Part shown: in pieces, positions 29,634-38,771 of the stretch
How the letters are laid out: every line of letters starts with the position of its first letter
How positions within the stretch are numbered: the stretch's first letter is position 1
NCBI GenBank assembly: GCA_947245585.1
Contig: CAMXPV010000010.1
Location: 1-64,000, forward strand
DNA: 64,000 bases
Origin: an uncultured Lachnospiraceae bacterium
GTDB taxonomy: Bacteria; Bacillota; Clostridia; Lachnospirales; Lachnospiraceae
Direction: 5' to 3'
Notes under the pieces: generated by a model
Told to the model about the DNA's origin: nothing
Seen by the model: only the letters and a program-made list of their open reading frames with translations
The model's database searches: none
Position numbers and translations under genes: made by a program

Positions 29634-31157
29634 TTACTTTACATATTTTCCCGCCGCATACCGTGAAAAATTGAAGTCGCGGATCCCCATATCTTTTGTT
29701 TGATTTTGTATTTTACAGTAATAGTTTTTTATCCAATACCGTTTGTCATAATATTCGTAATCGAATTCACCGTCAGTTTTTTCCAACATCTCCTTCACAT
29801 TTGTCATATAAGGATTTTTGGAGCAGTCTAAAATTACAGGTGCGGCATCAGCTGAAAGTCTGCTTAAATATTCATAATCTGCGCCATTTATCAGATTGTA
29901 TCTGGCAACCAGATAATCCGGATGGGAGAAGGAAAGCGCGATATAACATATGGTCACAACGGACAGTCCGTATAAAAACAGGGGAAACTGTCTGTAAAAA
30001 ATAAAAGCGGTAACGCCTGCCATTAAGAGAAAGATCACCATCAGGGCCCACAATACAAATAATCGCAGGAAAGTCAGGGAATAACTTTCAATATAGAGAA
30101 TCATGCGCAGGGCGCTGGAAAAAATCATGATAAAGGTGCAGCCGCAGACAATTGTCAGTATTGTCCGGAGGACTTTGCTTTCCTGAAACAGCCGTAGACA
30201 GATCAAAACGATCAGGAAATTAATCACGCTGACCAACAAAAGTTGAAAAAATCCTTCTCTGGCATAACGGGCGTAAGTATAATTTTCCGGCAGTGTCATA
30301 TTGCCGATAAACAGATACAGGATCTGTACGATACTGAAAGCCATATATAAAAGACAGAGCATAGAGGTAATGACAATGGCGATCACAGCGTCAAAACGGG
30401 TTTTTTCTTCTGTTTTTTCTTTTACTTCCTTTTTGCACAGAACAGATAAAACGGCATAGGAAGAGAAAAAGACTACAACTATAAGAAAAAGTACCTTCGC
30501 GGCTGTAAATATATTCATGGCTTTCATAAGCTCGGAAAGCATATTTTCAAAAACGACATCCGCACTGGTAAGCAGCAGGGTCATGAAAAAAAGTATCGGA
30601 AGGGCAATGAAAAATCCGGCTAGAGCAGGTAAAAAAAGACTTTTTTTGCCGCTTTTTTCCTGTTTTTTTGCATCAAAATAAGAGATCATGTCCGCGAAGG
30701 GGCAAAATAAGCAGAGAAAAAAGGAGCAGGTCGTATGAAAAAAGGCATAAAGATATTTGTTGAAATCCCATTCTTTGTCATCATATACGGTATGGAGCAT
30801 GAGTACGAGAAACAGGATAAAAATACCACATTTATTCATGGCAAGAATTTGGGGAGAGACTGTCATGCAGTTAGAAATCCCCAGAAGAGTGATCGCCATT
30901 ATATAACATATACTGCTTTTTTTGAAGGGAACCCCTAACTTTTTCATAGAGAAGAAAAAACAGCAAAGGGTTCCGACTACGAAAAAAGGGTAAGTAATCC
31001 CAGAAGTATTTCGGTAGAGACAAAAAGCGTAAAAGGCAGAGTAAAGAAGACATCCAATGCCAAAGAGGGGAAATTGCCTTTTCATATTTCTGGTGTATTC
31101 GGTTTCGGGTTTTTCTTCCAATTTTTCTGTGGGTTGTACATAAGCTGTAGATTCCAT
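29634..31157 (-). CDS. DUF4153/DUF4173-like multi-pass membrane protein
   Basis: The 507-residue protein has a charged N-terminus (about 30 residues) and then around eleven hydrophobic helices. After the last helix, ADYEYLSRLSADAAPVILD resembles the conserved block of the DUF4153/DUF4173 families, which also end in a soluble C-terminal region. Function of these families is unknown. GGAAAGGAG precedes the ATG. It lies four bases after the small XRE gene and close to the DUF2975 gene, so the three leftward genes form one unit. Confidence 0.78.
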   Translation of the reverse strand: MESTAYVQPTEKLEEKPETEYTRNMKRQFPLFGIGCLLYSAFYAFCLYRNTSGITYPFFVVGTLCCFFFSMKKLGVPFKKSSICYIMAITLLGISNCMTVSPQILAMNKCGIFILFLVLMLHTVYDDKEWDFNKYLYAFFHTTCSFFLCLFCPFADMISYFDAKKQEKSGKKSLFLPALAGFFIALPILFFMTLLLTSADVVFENMLSELMKAMNIFTAAKVLFLIVVVFFSSYAVLSVLCKKEVKEKTEEKTRFDAVIAIVITSMLCLLYMAFSIVQILYLFIGNMTLPENYTYARYAREGFFQLLLVSVINFLIVLICLRLFQESKVLRTILTIVCGCTFIMIFSSALRMILYIESYSLTFLRLFVLWALMVIFLLMAGVTAFIFYRQFPLFLYGLSVVTICYIALSFSHPDYLVARYNLINGADYEYLSRLSADAAPVILDCSKNPYMTNVKEMLEKTDGEFDYEYYDKRYWIKNYYCKIQNQTKDMGIRDFNFSRYAAGKYVK

Positions 31158-31160
31158 AAA

Positions 31161-31391
31161 TTACTCCTTTCCTGTAGACGTATCTTCGTCTTCCACATAC
31201 TGTAAGATTTCTCCTGGCTGACAATTCAGAGCTTTGCAGATTTCGTTCAGGGTGGAAAGACGGATCGCCTTTGCCTTATTGTTTTTTAAGATGGACAGAT
31301 TTGCAAGGGTAATGTCGATCTCGCCGGCAAGCTCGGTCAGTCCCTTTTTGCGCATCGCCATCATGACATCCAAATTTATGATAATTGCCAT
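31161..31391 (-). CDS. Small Cro/CI-type HTH protein (YozG-like)
   Basis: The 76-residue protein is a single helix-turn-helix domain (MMAMRKKGLTELAGEIDIT, then RLSTLNEICKALNCQPGEIL). This compact type regularly accompanies DUF2975 membrane proteins, as it does here, and presumably represses its own operon. It lies 49 bases after the DUF2975 gene and 3 bases before the following membrane-protein gene. Confidence 0.88.
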   Translation of the reverse strand: MAIIINLDVMMAMRKKGLTELAGEIDITLANLSILKNNKAKAIRLSTLNEICKALNCQPGEILQYVEDEDTSTGKE

Positions 31392-31440
31392 AATATACTC
31401 ACTTTCTTTATTTGATAAACTTTATTTTCTCTTGCGCCTG

Positions 31441-31887
31441 TTAGATCGTCAGGTCGTTTTCCAATTTATAGGTGACGGCTTTGTCAAAGACCTTTGCCAA
31501 CACTCTGCTGAAAAGTCCGGCAATCACAAAGACGAGAATCACGATGCACACAGACGGAGTCAGGTAAAGAAAAAGGCGGCAAGACGTAATGACTGCGATG
31601 AAGAAGCTGTAAATGCTCATTTTGTTCAGGCTTTCCACGTTTTCCCTGATAAAGCAGTCGTCGTTTATCACCGAGCGGAACATGTTCCGAAGCTGTTGTA
31701 AAATCAGTACGGCAAAGACACCTGAGAGGAAGAGAAGCAGGCATAGCGAATAGTAATTCTCCGCGAAGTAACTGTTAAATCTGCCATAAAATTTAATGCT
31801 CAGGGGAAGTGTTGCGATTACAACAATTCCGGCATAGAACATGAAATCCAGTAAAAATTTTGTGAATAATGTCAGTTTGTCTTTCAT
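31441..31887 (-). CDS. DUF2975-family membrane protein
   Basis: The 148-residue protein has four hydrophobic helices. Between the second and third lies a charged segment with FRSVINDDCFIRENVESLNK, typical of DUF2975 proteins as I remember them. The family has no established function but is commonly encoded with a YozG-like HTH protein, as here. The ATG at 31887 was chosen because AGGAGT lies upstream; an in-frame ATG at 31929 would add 14 residues and falls close to the promoter. It leads a three-gene unit from a strong promoter. Confidence 0.83.
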   Translation of the reverse strand: MKDKLTLFTKFLLDFMFYAGIVVIATLPLSIKFYGRFNSYFAENYYSLCLLLFLSGVFAVLILQQLRNMFRSVINDDCFIRENVESLNKMSIYSFFIAVITSCRLFLYLTPSVCIVILVFVIAGLFSRVLAKVFDKAVTYKLENDLTI

Positions 31888-31919
31888 GATAGACTCCTTT
31901 TCTAATCTATTGTGATTTA

Positions 31920-31948
31920 AAAATAACACATGGGAAAATGAATGTCAA
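31920..31948 (-). promoter_or_regulatory. Promoter of the DUF2975-HTH-membrane protein unit
   Basis: On the minus strand a perfect -35 TTGACA (31943-31948) and a -10 TATTTT (31920-31925) are separated by 17 bases. The leader to the DUF2975 start is about 25-30 bases. Confidence 0.75.
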
Positions 31949-32072
31949 TAAAGTTTTATTGATTTACGATAAAATTTTATTAAAAATCGATAGTCGAGCT
32001 AAACGAGAACTAAAAAAAAATTTCTGAAAGAGATATATGTGCAGGGTATGAAAGAGTATTCCGTTTAGGAAT

Positions 32073-32101
32073 TTGCTATTTTATTTTCTGTATTTTATAA
32101 T
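32073..32101 (+). promoter_or_regulatory. Promoter of the aldo/keto reductase gene
   Basis: TTGCTA (32073-32078) and a perfect TATAAT (32096-32101) are separated by 17 bases. The gene start lies 51 bases past the -10 box, with GAAAGGAG as ribosome-binding site. Confidence 0.75.
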
Positions 32102-32151
32102 AAAAAGCATAGGAAAAATGGAGCTGTAATTGTAGTAGAAAGGAGTCATTT

Positions 32152-33282
32152 ATGGTTTATCGTGATTTTCAGGGATTGAAATTATCTGCGTTGGGACTGG
32201 GTGCGATGCGTCTGCCGGTAATTAATGGCAATGATGCAGATCTCGACAGTGCGGCTGTGGAGGAAATGGTTGCTTATGCCATGGAGCACGGCGTCAATTA
32301 TTATGATACGGCATGGGGTTATCACAGCGGAAATTCAGAGACGGTAATTGGCAGCGCGCTTAAGAAATATGATCGCGGCAGCTTCTATCTTGCCACAAAA
32401 TTTCCGGGATATGATCTTTCCAATATGCCGAAGGTGGAGGAAATCTTTGAAAGGCAGCTTGAAAAATGCGGTGTGGAGTATTTTGATTTTTATCTTTTCC
32501 ATAATGTTTGCGAGATGAATATCGAAGCCTATCTGGATGAGAAATTCGGTATTTTCGAATATCTGATCAGGCAGAAGAATAATGGGCGCATCAAACATCT
32601 TGGTTTTTCCGCCCATGGAAGCTGTGAAGTCATGAAGCGTTTTCTGGAAGCCTACGGCAAGGATATGGAGTTTTGCCAGATTCAGCTTAACTATATTGAC
32701 TGGACTTTTCAAGATGCGAAGAATAAGGTGGAGCTGTTAAATTCTTATCATATTCCGGTCTGGGTGATGGAGCCCCTGCGGGGCGGCCGCCTGGCGAAAC
32801 TTTCTGAGAATGCGGAAAAGATATTGAAGGAAATACGTCCGGATGATAGCATTCCGGCCTGGGCGTTCCGGTTTTTGCAGACGCTTCCGGAAGTTAAGGT
32901 GGTTCTCTCCGGTATGTCTAATTTGGAACAGCTGAAAGAAAATATTGGTACTTTTGAGACGGATCAGCCTCTTTCCAAAGAAGAAATGGAGTCTCTTCTT
33001 ACGGTTGCGGACGGCATGTTAAACGGTACACTGCCTTGTACGGCATGTCATTATTGTACCAGTCATTGTCCGAAGGGACTTGACATTCCCATGCTCTTGA
33101 ACCTTTATAATGAACATAACTTTACGGGAGGCGGTTTTATTGCGCCGATGGCGCTTTCGGCAATGCCACAGGAAAAACAGCCCACTGCCTGCATCGGCTG
33201 CCGCAGCTGTGAAAAAGTCTGCCCGCAGCAGATTAAGATATCCGAAGCGATGGCGGATTTTGGTGAAAAATTGAAAGGGTAG
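32152..33282 (+). CDS. Aldo/keto reductase with C-terminal 4Fe-4S domain
   Basis: The 376-residue protein has an aldo/keto reductase TIM barrel (GLGAMRLP, YDTAWGYHSGNSE with the catalytic Tyr/Asp region, GFSAHGS). A C-terminal ferredoxin-like domain follows with two cysteine clusters, CTACHYCTSHCP and CIGCRSCEKVCP, each fitting a 4Fe-4S cluster. This fusion is common in Clostridia and suggests electron transfer to or from the barrel active site. Substrate is unknown. The epimerase-like gene follows after 27 bases and is probably co-transcribed. Confidence 0.93.
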   Translation: MVYRDFQGLKLSALGLGAMRLPVINGNDADLDSAAVEEMVAYAMEHGVNYYDTAWGYHSGNSETVIGSALKKYDRGSFYLATKFPGYDLSNMPKVEEIFERQLEKCGVEYFDFYLFHNVCEMNIEAYLDEKFGIFEYLIRQKNNGRIKHLGFSAHGSCEVMKRFLEAYGKDMEFCQIQLNYIDWTFQDAKNKVELLNSYHIPVWVMEPLRGGRLAKLSENAEKILKEIRPDDSIPAWAFRFLQTLPEVKVVLSGMSNLEQLKENIGTFETDQPLSKEEMESLLTVADGMLNGTLPCTACHYCTSHCPKGLDIPMLLNLYNEHNFTGGGFIAPMALSAMPQEKQPTACIGCRSCEKVCPQQIKISEAMADFGEKLKG

Positions 33283-33309
33283 TGATTAAGAAAGAAACGG
33301 AGGGATTAC

Positions 33310-34335
33310 ATGAGAGCTTTATTCATAGGCGGCACCGGGACAATCAGTATGGCGATTGTAAGACAGTTAGCCAAGATACCCTCTTGGGAGGTATGGCTTT
33401 TAAACCGTGGAAACAGGACAAAGGATTTACCGAAAAATGTACATCAGATGATTGCGGATATCAAGGACGAGGAAGCGGTAAAAGAAAAGATAAGGGATCT
33501 CACCTTCGACGTGGTCTGCGAGTTTATAGGTTTTCACGTGGAGGATGTGGAGAGAGATTACCGGTTATTTAAGGATAAAACAAAACAGTATATCTATATC
33601 AGCTCCGCGTCGGCTTATCATAAGCCGGCATCAAGCTACATCGTCAACGAGGGGACTACTCTGGCAAATCCTTATTGGCAGTATTCCAGAGATAAGATTG
33701 CCAGTGAGGAGTTTTTGATGAAAAAATACCGTGAAGAAGGATTTCCGGTGACCATTGTGCGGCCTAGCCATACCTATGATGAGCGGCACATTCCCCTTGG
33801 CGTTCATGGAAAAAACGGCTTTTGGCAGGTCATCAAACGCATGATGGAAGGGAAACCTGTTATTATTCAGGGAGACGGGACATCGCTCTGGACGCTCACT
33901 TTTAATACGGATTTTGCGGTGGGATATATCAGTTTGATGGGAAACCGTCATGCCATCGGCGAGGCTTTTCAGATTACGGGGGATGAGACTCTTACATGGA
34001 ATCAGATTTATGCTACCATTGCGGATGCGCTTAACGTGGAGTTGAAGCCGTACTATGTAGCATCCGAATATCTGGCGGCGGTGGGAGATAAGTATGGATA
34101 TGATTTTGAGGGAAGCTTGATCGGGGATAAATCGGTTTCTGTGGTTTTTGATAACAGTAAATTGAAAAGACTGTCCCTGGATATGCGTACCCAGGTTCGA
34201 TTTGACCAGGGTGTCAGGATTGCCCTTGACTATGTGCTATCTCACCCGGAGGAGTGCCAGAAGGAGGATCCGGAATTTGATGCCTGGTGCGACCGGGTAA
34301 TTGCGGCGATTGAAGCATCGAAGGCACAGATTTAA
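33310..34335 (+). CDS. NAD-dependent epimerase/dehydratase family protein
   Basis: The 341-residue extended SDR protein begins with the NAD(P)-binding motif FIGGTGTISMAIVRQL. A serine-rich strand (YISSASAYHK) is followed by the catalytic YxxxK pair in YSRDK. Substrate-binding residues cannot be assigned. The sequence resembles the SDR_a5-like/isoflavone-reductase-like epimerases found across Clostridia. It follows the Fe-S aldo/keto reductase closely, so both may act on the same carbonyl or sugar compound. Confidence 0.88.
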   Translation: MRALFIGGTGTISMAIVRQLAKIPSWEVWLLNRGNRTKDLPKNVHQMIADIKDEEAVKEKIRDLTFDVVCEFIGFHVEDVERDYRLFKDKTKQYIYISSASAYHKPASSYIVNEGTTLANPYWQYSRDKIASEEFLMKKYREEGFPVTIVRPSHTYDERHIPLGVHGKNGFWQVIKRMMEGKPVIIQGDGTSLWTLTFNTDFAVGYISLMGNRHAIGEAFQITGDETLTWNQIYATIADALNVELKPYYVASEYLAAVGDKYGYDFEGSLIGDKSVSVVFDNSKLKRLSLDMRTQVRFDQGVRIALDYVLSHPEECQKEDPEFDAWCDRVIAAIEASKAQI

Positions 34336-34361
34336 TTTCTAAAAGAGTTTTGGGCCAACAA

Positions 34362-34396
34362 AAAGGAGTATTGATTCTATGAAACAATACTCCTTT
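34362..34396. terminator. Terminator hairpin between converging genes
   Basis: AAAGGAGTATTG and CAATACTCCTTT form a perfect 12-bp stem with an 11-base loop. On the minus strand it is followed by TTGTTGG directly after the stem's T-run, so it fits best as the terminator of the FlxA-like gene; rightward it has only a short T-run. Confidence 0.85.
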
Positions 34397-34418
34397 AACT
34401 GATGAATTTTATATAGGA

Positions 34419-35186
34419 TTACAGTCTCACATCCACAGGATGATAGGGGATGCCGGATTCTTCCAAAACTTCATCGGTTGGAAGGTCAGAAGCGCCCTCT
34501 GTTTTTTCCTTTTCATCCCCGCTTCCTGTTTCCTTCTTTTCATCCTTTGCTTTTGGTTCGTCTGTTTTTTCGTCTGTCGCGGCGCTCTGTAAGGCTTCGC
34601 CTGCCTGTATCAGGGAATCCATCTGGGCGGCGGTAGCTTTCTCGGCGGCTTCCTTTGCCTTGGCAAGTTCAGCTTCCTTCAGACCCACGTTGCTGCTGCC
34701 GCCTCTGGCGCTGTCAAGTTTCATCTCGGCTTCCAGTATGCCTGCTCTGCCTTCCATTTTTGCTGCAACGGTGCCGTTGGCGTTCGCCTGTTTCACGGAA
34801 ACGTCTGCGGAGATCATGGCCTCCATGCTGCCTGCAGACATGCCTGCTTTCTGGCTTGCGTTTTGCTTTTTCTGCGGTTTTGTGCCCATCAGGTCGTCGA
34901 AGGAGGATTCTTCTTTTTTCTTTTGCCGTTCCTCTTTTTTTACTTCAATCTGATGTTGGCGAAGCTGTATTTCCAGTTCGCTGATCTGCTTCTGTATTTC
35001 CTGCCGTTTTTTCATTTTAGTCTCTGACGGCATTTCCTGATTGGCGGATACTTCCTTTAACTGTTGCTGTAATCTGTCGATTTGCTGCTGCAGGTTTTTA
35101 CTTTCCGGATCCATCTGTCCGCCGCCGACACCCAATCCTGCCGTGCCGGACTGAAGATTTGTGCTGTTTACTCCGTTAATATTCAT
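34419..35186 (-). CDS. FlxA-like protein
   Basis: The 255-residue hydrophilic protein begins with a low-complexity stretch. A strong coiled coil follows (residues about 28-90, ESKNLQQQIDRLQQQLKEVS, then KMKKRQEIQKQISELEIQLR). The rest is alanine-, lysine- and glutamate-rich and probably disordered. The coiled-coil block matches what I remember of the FlxA-like family; E. coli flxA is flagellum-regulated but its role is unclear. No flagellar genes are seen nearby. AAAAGGAGG precedes the ATG, and a terminator follows the gene. There is no signal peptide or membrane segment. Confidence 0.75.
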   Translation of the reverse strand: MNINGVNSTNLQSGTAGLGVGGGQMDPESKNLQQQIDRLQQQLKEVSANQEMPSETKMKKRQEIQKQISELEIQLRQHQIEVKKEERQKKKEESSFDDLMGTKPQKKQNASQKAGMSAGSMEAMISADVSVKQANANGTVAAKMEGRAGILEAEMKLDSARGGSSNVGLKEAELAKAKEAAEKATAAQMDSLIQAGEALQSAATDEKTDEPKAKDEKKETGSGDEKEKTEGASDLPTDEVLEESGIPYHPVDVRL

Positions 35187-35354
35187 AGCTGCCTCCTTTT
35201 ATGTAATCATAGTCTGGATATGCGGGAAAAGATTTCCGATTACATAGCCTGATTGTGTTTGTTATTAAGTTTTTCGACATATCTCTTATTTTAGGAAAGA
35301 GAGAATGTTGTGAGGGGCCGTTTATCGGTTGTGAGAGAAAAACAGCCGGACTTT

Positions 35355-36764
35355 TTAAGTCTCCGGAATTTGCAGCATCACCCGCAATACGCAGCATTCC
35401 TCCCCTTCCCGCACTTCTTTTCTGATTTCAATGTCACCCAGATATTTGCGGGCCGCATGGCGGATGTTGGCAAGTCCGAATCCGTGGCCTTCCCCTGTCT
35501 TGGATGTGCGTGGCAGACCGCTTATTGGATCAATCTCTAATTTTCCTCTATAGCTGTTAGATATCTCAATTATATACATATTTTTTCTGCGGCCGGAAAC
35601 AAGAGAAACCTGCGGTGTTTTGCCGGGAGAAAACTTTTCCCGCTCCACGGCCTCAATCGCATTGGACAGGGCGTTGTTTAAAATAATGCTGATATCAAAG
35701 GAATTGACCATATCGGTCATTGGATAGTGAAAGTTACAGGAAAAGGAGATGCCTTTTTCCTCCATTTCCATTTTTCTGCCGGAAAGAATTACGTCGGTTA
35801 CTGGATTTCCGCTGTTTACGCCGAGAAAGGACGCTGTCATTTCCTCGTTAAGTTTGTCCGTATATTGCTGCGCTGCGTCAAATTCACCCCTGTCATAGAG
35901 CTGTTTTATGGTCATAAGGTGGTTTCCCACATCGTGGCGCAGGCCGCGCATATCCCGGTATAGCTGTTCCATTTCGCTGATGTGGTTTTGCAGGTCGGCC
36001 ATCTGTGCAGAAAAAATTTCCTGCTGCCTGTCTTCCTCCTGTTTTGTTTTCCACTGGCGGAACACATAGGCAGTTACCAGAATTACGGCGAAAGAGAGCA
36101 GGGTAAAGAGCGACATGATAAGGTCATAACTGCCATATAGATTATAGATACTTTTTCCGACATCACGCTCATAAATATTTCTATAATAATCAAGTACATA
36201 GTAGGAAACCACGCCCAAAAGGGAAGGTGTGGAGAGCAATAAAAATTCTCTGCCATCCATGTGTTCGCGTTTCTGTCCGTAAGACCACAGCATACATTTG
36301 ACAGCGCTGTATAAAAGAAAAAAAGCAAATATATCATAGCTGAAAATAGTGATAAAAACAAATTCCAAAAACCACCACAGATCTTCTTTCATCGAAAAAA
36401 TCTGATAAAACAAATTGGAAACTTCGTTATTCATATGGACGACAATACGGAAAGTCTGCCACCGCAGACAGAAGAATGTGGTTACGAGAAAAAGTTTTTG
36501 AAGAAAGTATTTTCTGTCAAGCAGGCTCATCACCAAAAATACCATCAAGGTGCCTATCGCATAGGCCAGTACGTTATTGATGTACCAGGGCATGTAGCTA
36601 AGAATGAGCATGGTTATCGCATAGGCCCCGCCTGCGATCCATGCTTTTTTTCTTTGATCCAAAAACGATCTGATCCAAACAACGCAGCAGTAGGCATTGG
36701 TCAGAATTATGCTGATTCCGTCGATATGAGTGACTATCTCATAACCTAATTCCAGATTGCTCAT
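35355..36764 (-). CDS. AgrC-like membrane sensor histidine kinase (GHKL)
   Basis: The 469-residue protein has about six transmembrane helices (residues 10-215), a coiled coil (QEIFSAQMADLQNHISEMEQ), and the phospho-acceptor region DMRGLRHDVGNHLMTIKQLY with the conserved His in RHDVGNH. A GHKL ATPase domain follows (NNALSNAIEAVER, GHGFGLANI). This architecture fits the AgrC/ComD type, which often senses peptides, but the ligand here is unknown. No agrB- or agrD-like gene is visible in the window. It overlaps the response regulator gene by an ATGA. Confidence 0.93.
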   Translation of the reverse strand: MSNLELGYEIVTHIDGISIILTNAYCCVVWIRSFLDQRKKAWIAGGAYAITMLILSYMPWYINNVLAYAIGTLMVFLVMSLLDRKYFLQKLFLVTTFFCLRWQTFRIVVHMNNEVSNLFYQIFSMKEDLWWFLEFVFITIFSYDIFAFFLLYSAVKCMLWSYGQKREHMDGREFLLLSTPSLLGVVSYYVLDYYRNIYERDVGKSIYNLYGSYDLIMSLFTLLSFAVILVTAYVFRQWKTKQEEDRQQEIFSAQMADLQNHISEMEQLYRDMRGLRHDVGNHLMTIKQLYDRGEFDAAQQYTDKLNEEMTASFLGVNSGNPVTDVILSGRKMEMEEKGISFSCNFHYPMTDMVNSFDISIILNNALSNAIEAVEREKFSPGKTPQVSLVSGRRKNMYIIEISNSYRGKLEIDPISGLPRTSKTGEGHGFGLANIRHAARKYLGDIEIRKEVREGEECCVLRVMLQIPET

Positions 36765-37519
36765 TTCATCTCCAAGTCCTTTTGTCGGTTGATATACTGC
36801 ATATACTGCCGCACAAATCCGGGAAACTGCTTTTTTGACAATAGAGCCGTGCCCTGTTCCAACCAGACGGTTGCGGCGTTATATTTTTCCACATATTTTA
36901 AATTTACCAGATAAGCTCGGTGGGTGCGGTAAAAATCTGTCCCGGCCTGTTCGGAGAGATCGGTCAGTTTCCCGTAGTATTCGATATCGCCGTTTACCGT
37001 ATGAAGCATGACTTTACGGTTGAAAACTTCTGCGTAAATGATATCTGAAAAACGCACCCGGATAGACAAACCACCCCGTTTTACAAGGAGCATGGGTTCT
37101 TCGTGCCGCGGCTGATGTTCTTCCTTTTTCCGGGACTTTTCGGTTTTTGCTCTGTCCTGAAGCTGCCCCAGGGCTCTGTCCAAAATTTCCAATAATTTTT
37201 CCTCTGAAAAGGGTTTGATTAAATAGTGGAAAGCGCCCACATCAAAGGCCTCATAGACATATTCTGCAATGGCTGTCACAAAAATAATGATGGTTTTCCA
37301 TCCCTGTCTGCGCAGTTTGCGCGCAATTTCCATTCCGTTTTTTCCCGACATCTGGATATCCAGAAAAAGAAGATCCGGTTCCGGATGCGTCAGGACTTCT
37401 TCCCCTGAGTTGCAGCAGATGATCCGACAGTAAATATTTCGTTCCAGAAAAAACCGTTCTGCATGTTTGCGCAAAATATTTTGTAGTGCCTTGTCGTCAT
37501 CACAGATTATAAGAGTCAT
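36761..37519 (-). CDS. LytTR response regulator (AgrA-like)
   Basis: The 252-residue protein has an N-terminal receiver domain (IICDDDKAL acidic cluster, LLFLDIQMSGKNGME phospho-acceptor, FHYLIKPFSEE lysine) and a C-terminal LytTR DNA-binding domain (SDIIYAEVFNRKVMLHT, then FYRTHRAYLVNLKYVEKY). It partners with the downstream AgrC-like kinase gene, with overlapping start and stop codons. The linker between domains is unusually charged. Its targets are unknown; LytTR proteins bind paired direct repeats near promoters. Confidence 0.94.
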   Translation of the reverse strand: MTLIICDDDKALQNILRKHAERFFLERNIYCRIICCNSGEEVLTHPEPDLLFLDIQMSGKNGMEIARKLRRQGWKTIIIFVTAIAEYVYEAFDVGAFHYLIKPFSEEKLLEILDRALGQLQDRAKTEKSRKKEEHQPRHEEPMLLVKRGGLSIRVRFSDIIYAEVFNRKVMLHTVNGDIEYYGKLTDLSEQAGTDFYRTHRAYLVNLKYVEKYNAATVWLEQGTALLSKKQFPGFVRQYMQYINRQKDLEMK

Positions 37520-37594
37520 GGTTTCTTTTTTCCCATCCTGTTTTTCTATTTCACTTATAAAATCGGCTTTTTTGTTTATTTTCCCCTTGAAGAT

Positions 37595-37623
37595 GTTATA
37601 AAATGCCCTTTTTTTGTCGTAAA
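37595..37623 (-). promoter_or_regulatory. Promoter of the AgrA/AgrC-like pair
   Basis: On the minus strand TTTACG (37618-37623) and TATAAC (37595-37600) are separated by 17 bases, leaving a leader of about 70 bases before the response regulator start. Confidence 0.6.
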
Positions 37624-37687
37624 AAAAAGGATCAACTAAATTTTACTACTTCGGGACAGAAATGAAAATATATGGTACACTGAAAAC

Positions 37688-38029
37688 ATGGATGACGGAA
37701 AGGTAATATTAAAAAAAATTATTATAACAGACACGGAAGAGCCAGATATGCCGCAGGAAGAGTCTGCTGCCCCGACTCTCTCGGAAGATATCAAGATGTT
37801 GGTAACCAGCATGATTCATAAGGGAGAGGAATCTTTTGCGAGGGTTTCCTTTTTGCGCGGAAGCGACTGGGCAGAAGGAATTGTGCCGGGAGGACGGATT
37901 GAGAAGTCGGAAGGTTTCAATGAGGAGGAGATTGAGAAACTGGAGGCCTATCTTGCGGGTGAGGAGGCAATGATTTTGAAACAGGCGAAGGGGGTCAATC
38001 CGCTTAGAAATCTATTTGAATTACCATAA
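37688..38029 (+). CDS. Small protein of unknown function
   Basis: The 113-residue acidic protein has no signal peptide, membrane segment or motif I recognise. A short conserved-looking part is FARVSFLRGSDWAEGIVPGG, followed by a charged helix EEEIEKLEAYLAGEEAMI. The ATG at 37688 has no ribosome-binding site; a -10-like TACACT ends seven bases before it, so the mRNA could be leaderless. Alternatively translation starts at the ATG at 37748, which has GGAAGAG upstream and would give 93 residues. It lies 41 bases before the MgtC-like gene. Confidence 0.65.
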   Translation: MDDGKVILKKIIITDTEEPDMPQEESAAPTLSEDIKMLVTSMIHKGEESFARVSFLRGSDWAEGIVPGGRIEKSEGFNEEEIEKLEAYLAGEEAMILKQAKGVNPLRNLFELP

Positions 38030-38070
38030 AAAGCGGATCATAAGGTCTGGCTGAACTGGAGGAGATACAT

Positions 38071-38754
38071 ATGATATTCGGGGATTTTTCGGAATGGACA
38101 GCACAGAATCTGATCATACGTGTTATGGTGGCCGTGGTGCTTGGAGGTATCATTGGATTGGACCGGGGGATGAAACATCGCGGTGCAGGCACGAAGACAA
38201 TTACGGTGGTCTGTCTTGCCTCCACCCTGGTCATGTTGACAGAACAGTATATCCAGGTGAATTTTCCGGGACTTGCCAACATGAATCGTTTGGCGGCGCA
38301 GGTAATCAGCGGTGTCGGTTTTCTCGGCGTGGGTACGATTATCATTTCAAACCATCGGGTAAAAGGTCTGACGACAGCCGCTACTCTCTGGGCAAGCGCC
38401 AGTATCGGACTGGCAGTGGGGATCGGCTTTATCGACGGAGGCGTACTGATCACGTTGGTAATGTTGGTTTTTCTACATTTACTTCCCTTTGTGGAACGAT
38501 TTGTCACCAGAAAGTCTCATTATTGTAATGTGATCATTGATATGGAGGAGAGCCGCCACCTTCAGGCAGTGATTCAGGATCTTCGGGCAGCGGATATTGA
38601 AATCGACTCTATGGAAATCAATTCTCCCCGCACTGCGGGAGACAATGCCACGGCTCATCTTGTGCTGCACACGAAAAAGGCCATGGAACATATGGAGATT
38701 TATGCGATCATTACAAAGTCGGACAAGGTGGTATCGGTAGACTTTTTAGGCTGA
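38071..38754 (+). CDS. MgtC/SapB family membrane protein
   Basis: The 227-residue protein has the MgtC family N-terminal membrane domain of four to five helices. The hallmark motifs are [20 protein letters not shown] and [16 protein letters not shown], followed by [20 protein letters not shown]-terminal soluble ACT-like domain (residues about 145-225) ends the protein. MgtC proteins adapt cells to low magnesium or regulate F-type ATP synthase in some pathogens; the role here is unknown. GGAGGAG precedes the ATG. It lies 17 bases before the exonuclease III gene. Confidence 0.93.
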   Translation: MIFGDFSEWTAQNLIIRVMVAVVLGGIIGLDRGMKHRGAGTKTITVVCLASTLVMLTEQYIQVNFPGLANMNRLAAQVISGVGFLGVGTIIISNHRVKGLTTAATLWASASIGLAVGIGFIDGGVLITLVMLVFLHLLPFVERFVTRKSHYCNVIIDMEESRHLQAVIQDLRAADIEIDSMEINSPRTAGDNATAHLVLHTKKAMEHMEIYAIITKSDKVVSVDFLG

Positions 38755-38771
38755 AAAGAGGGGGTTTGTAT

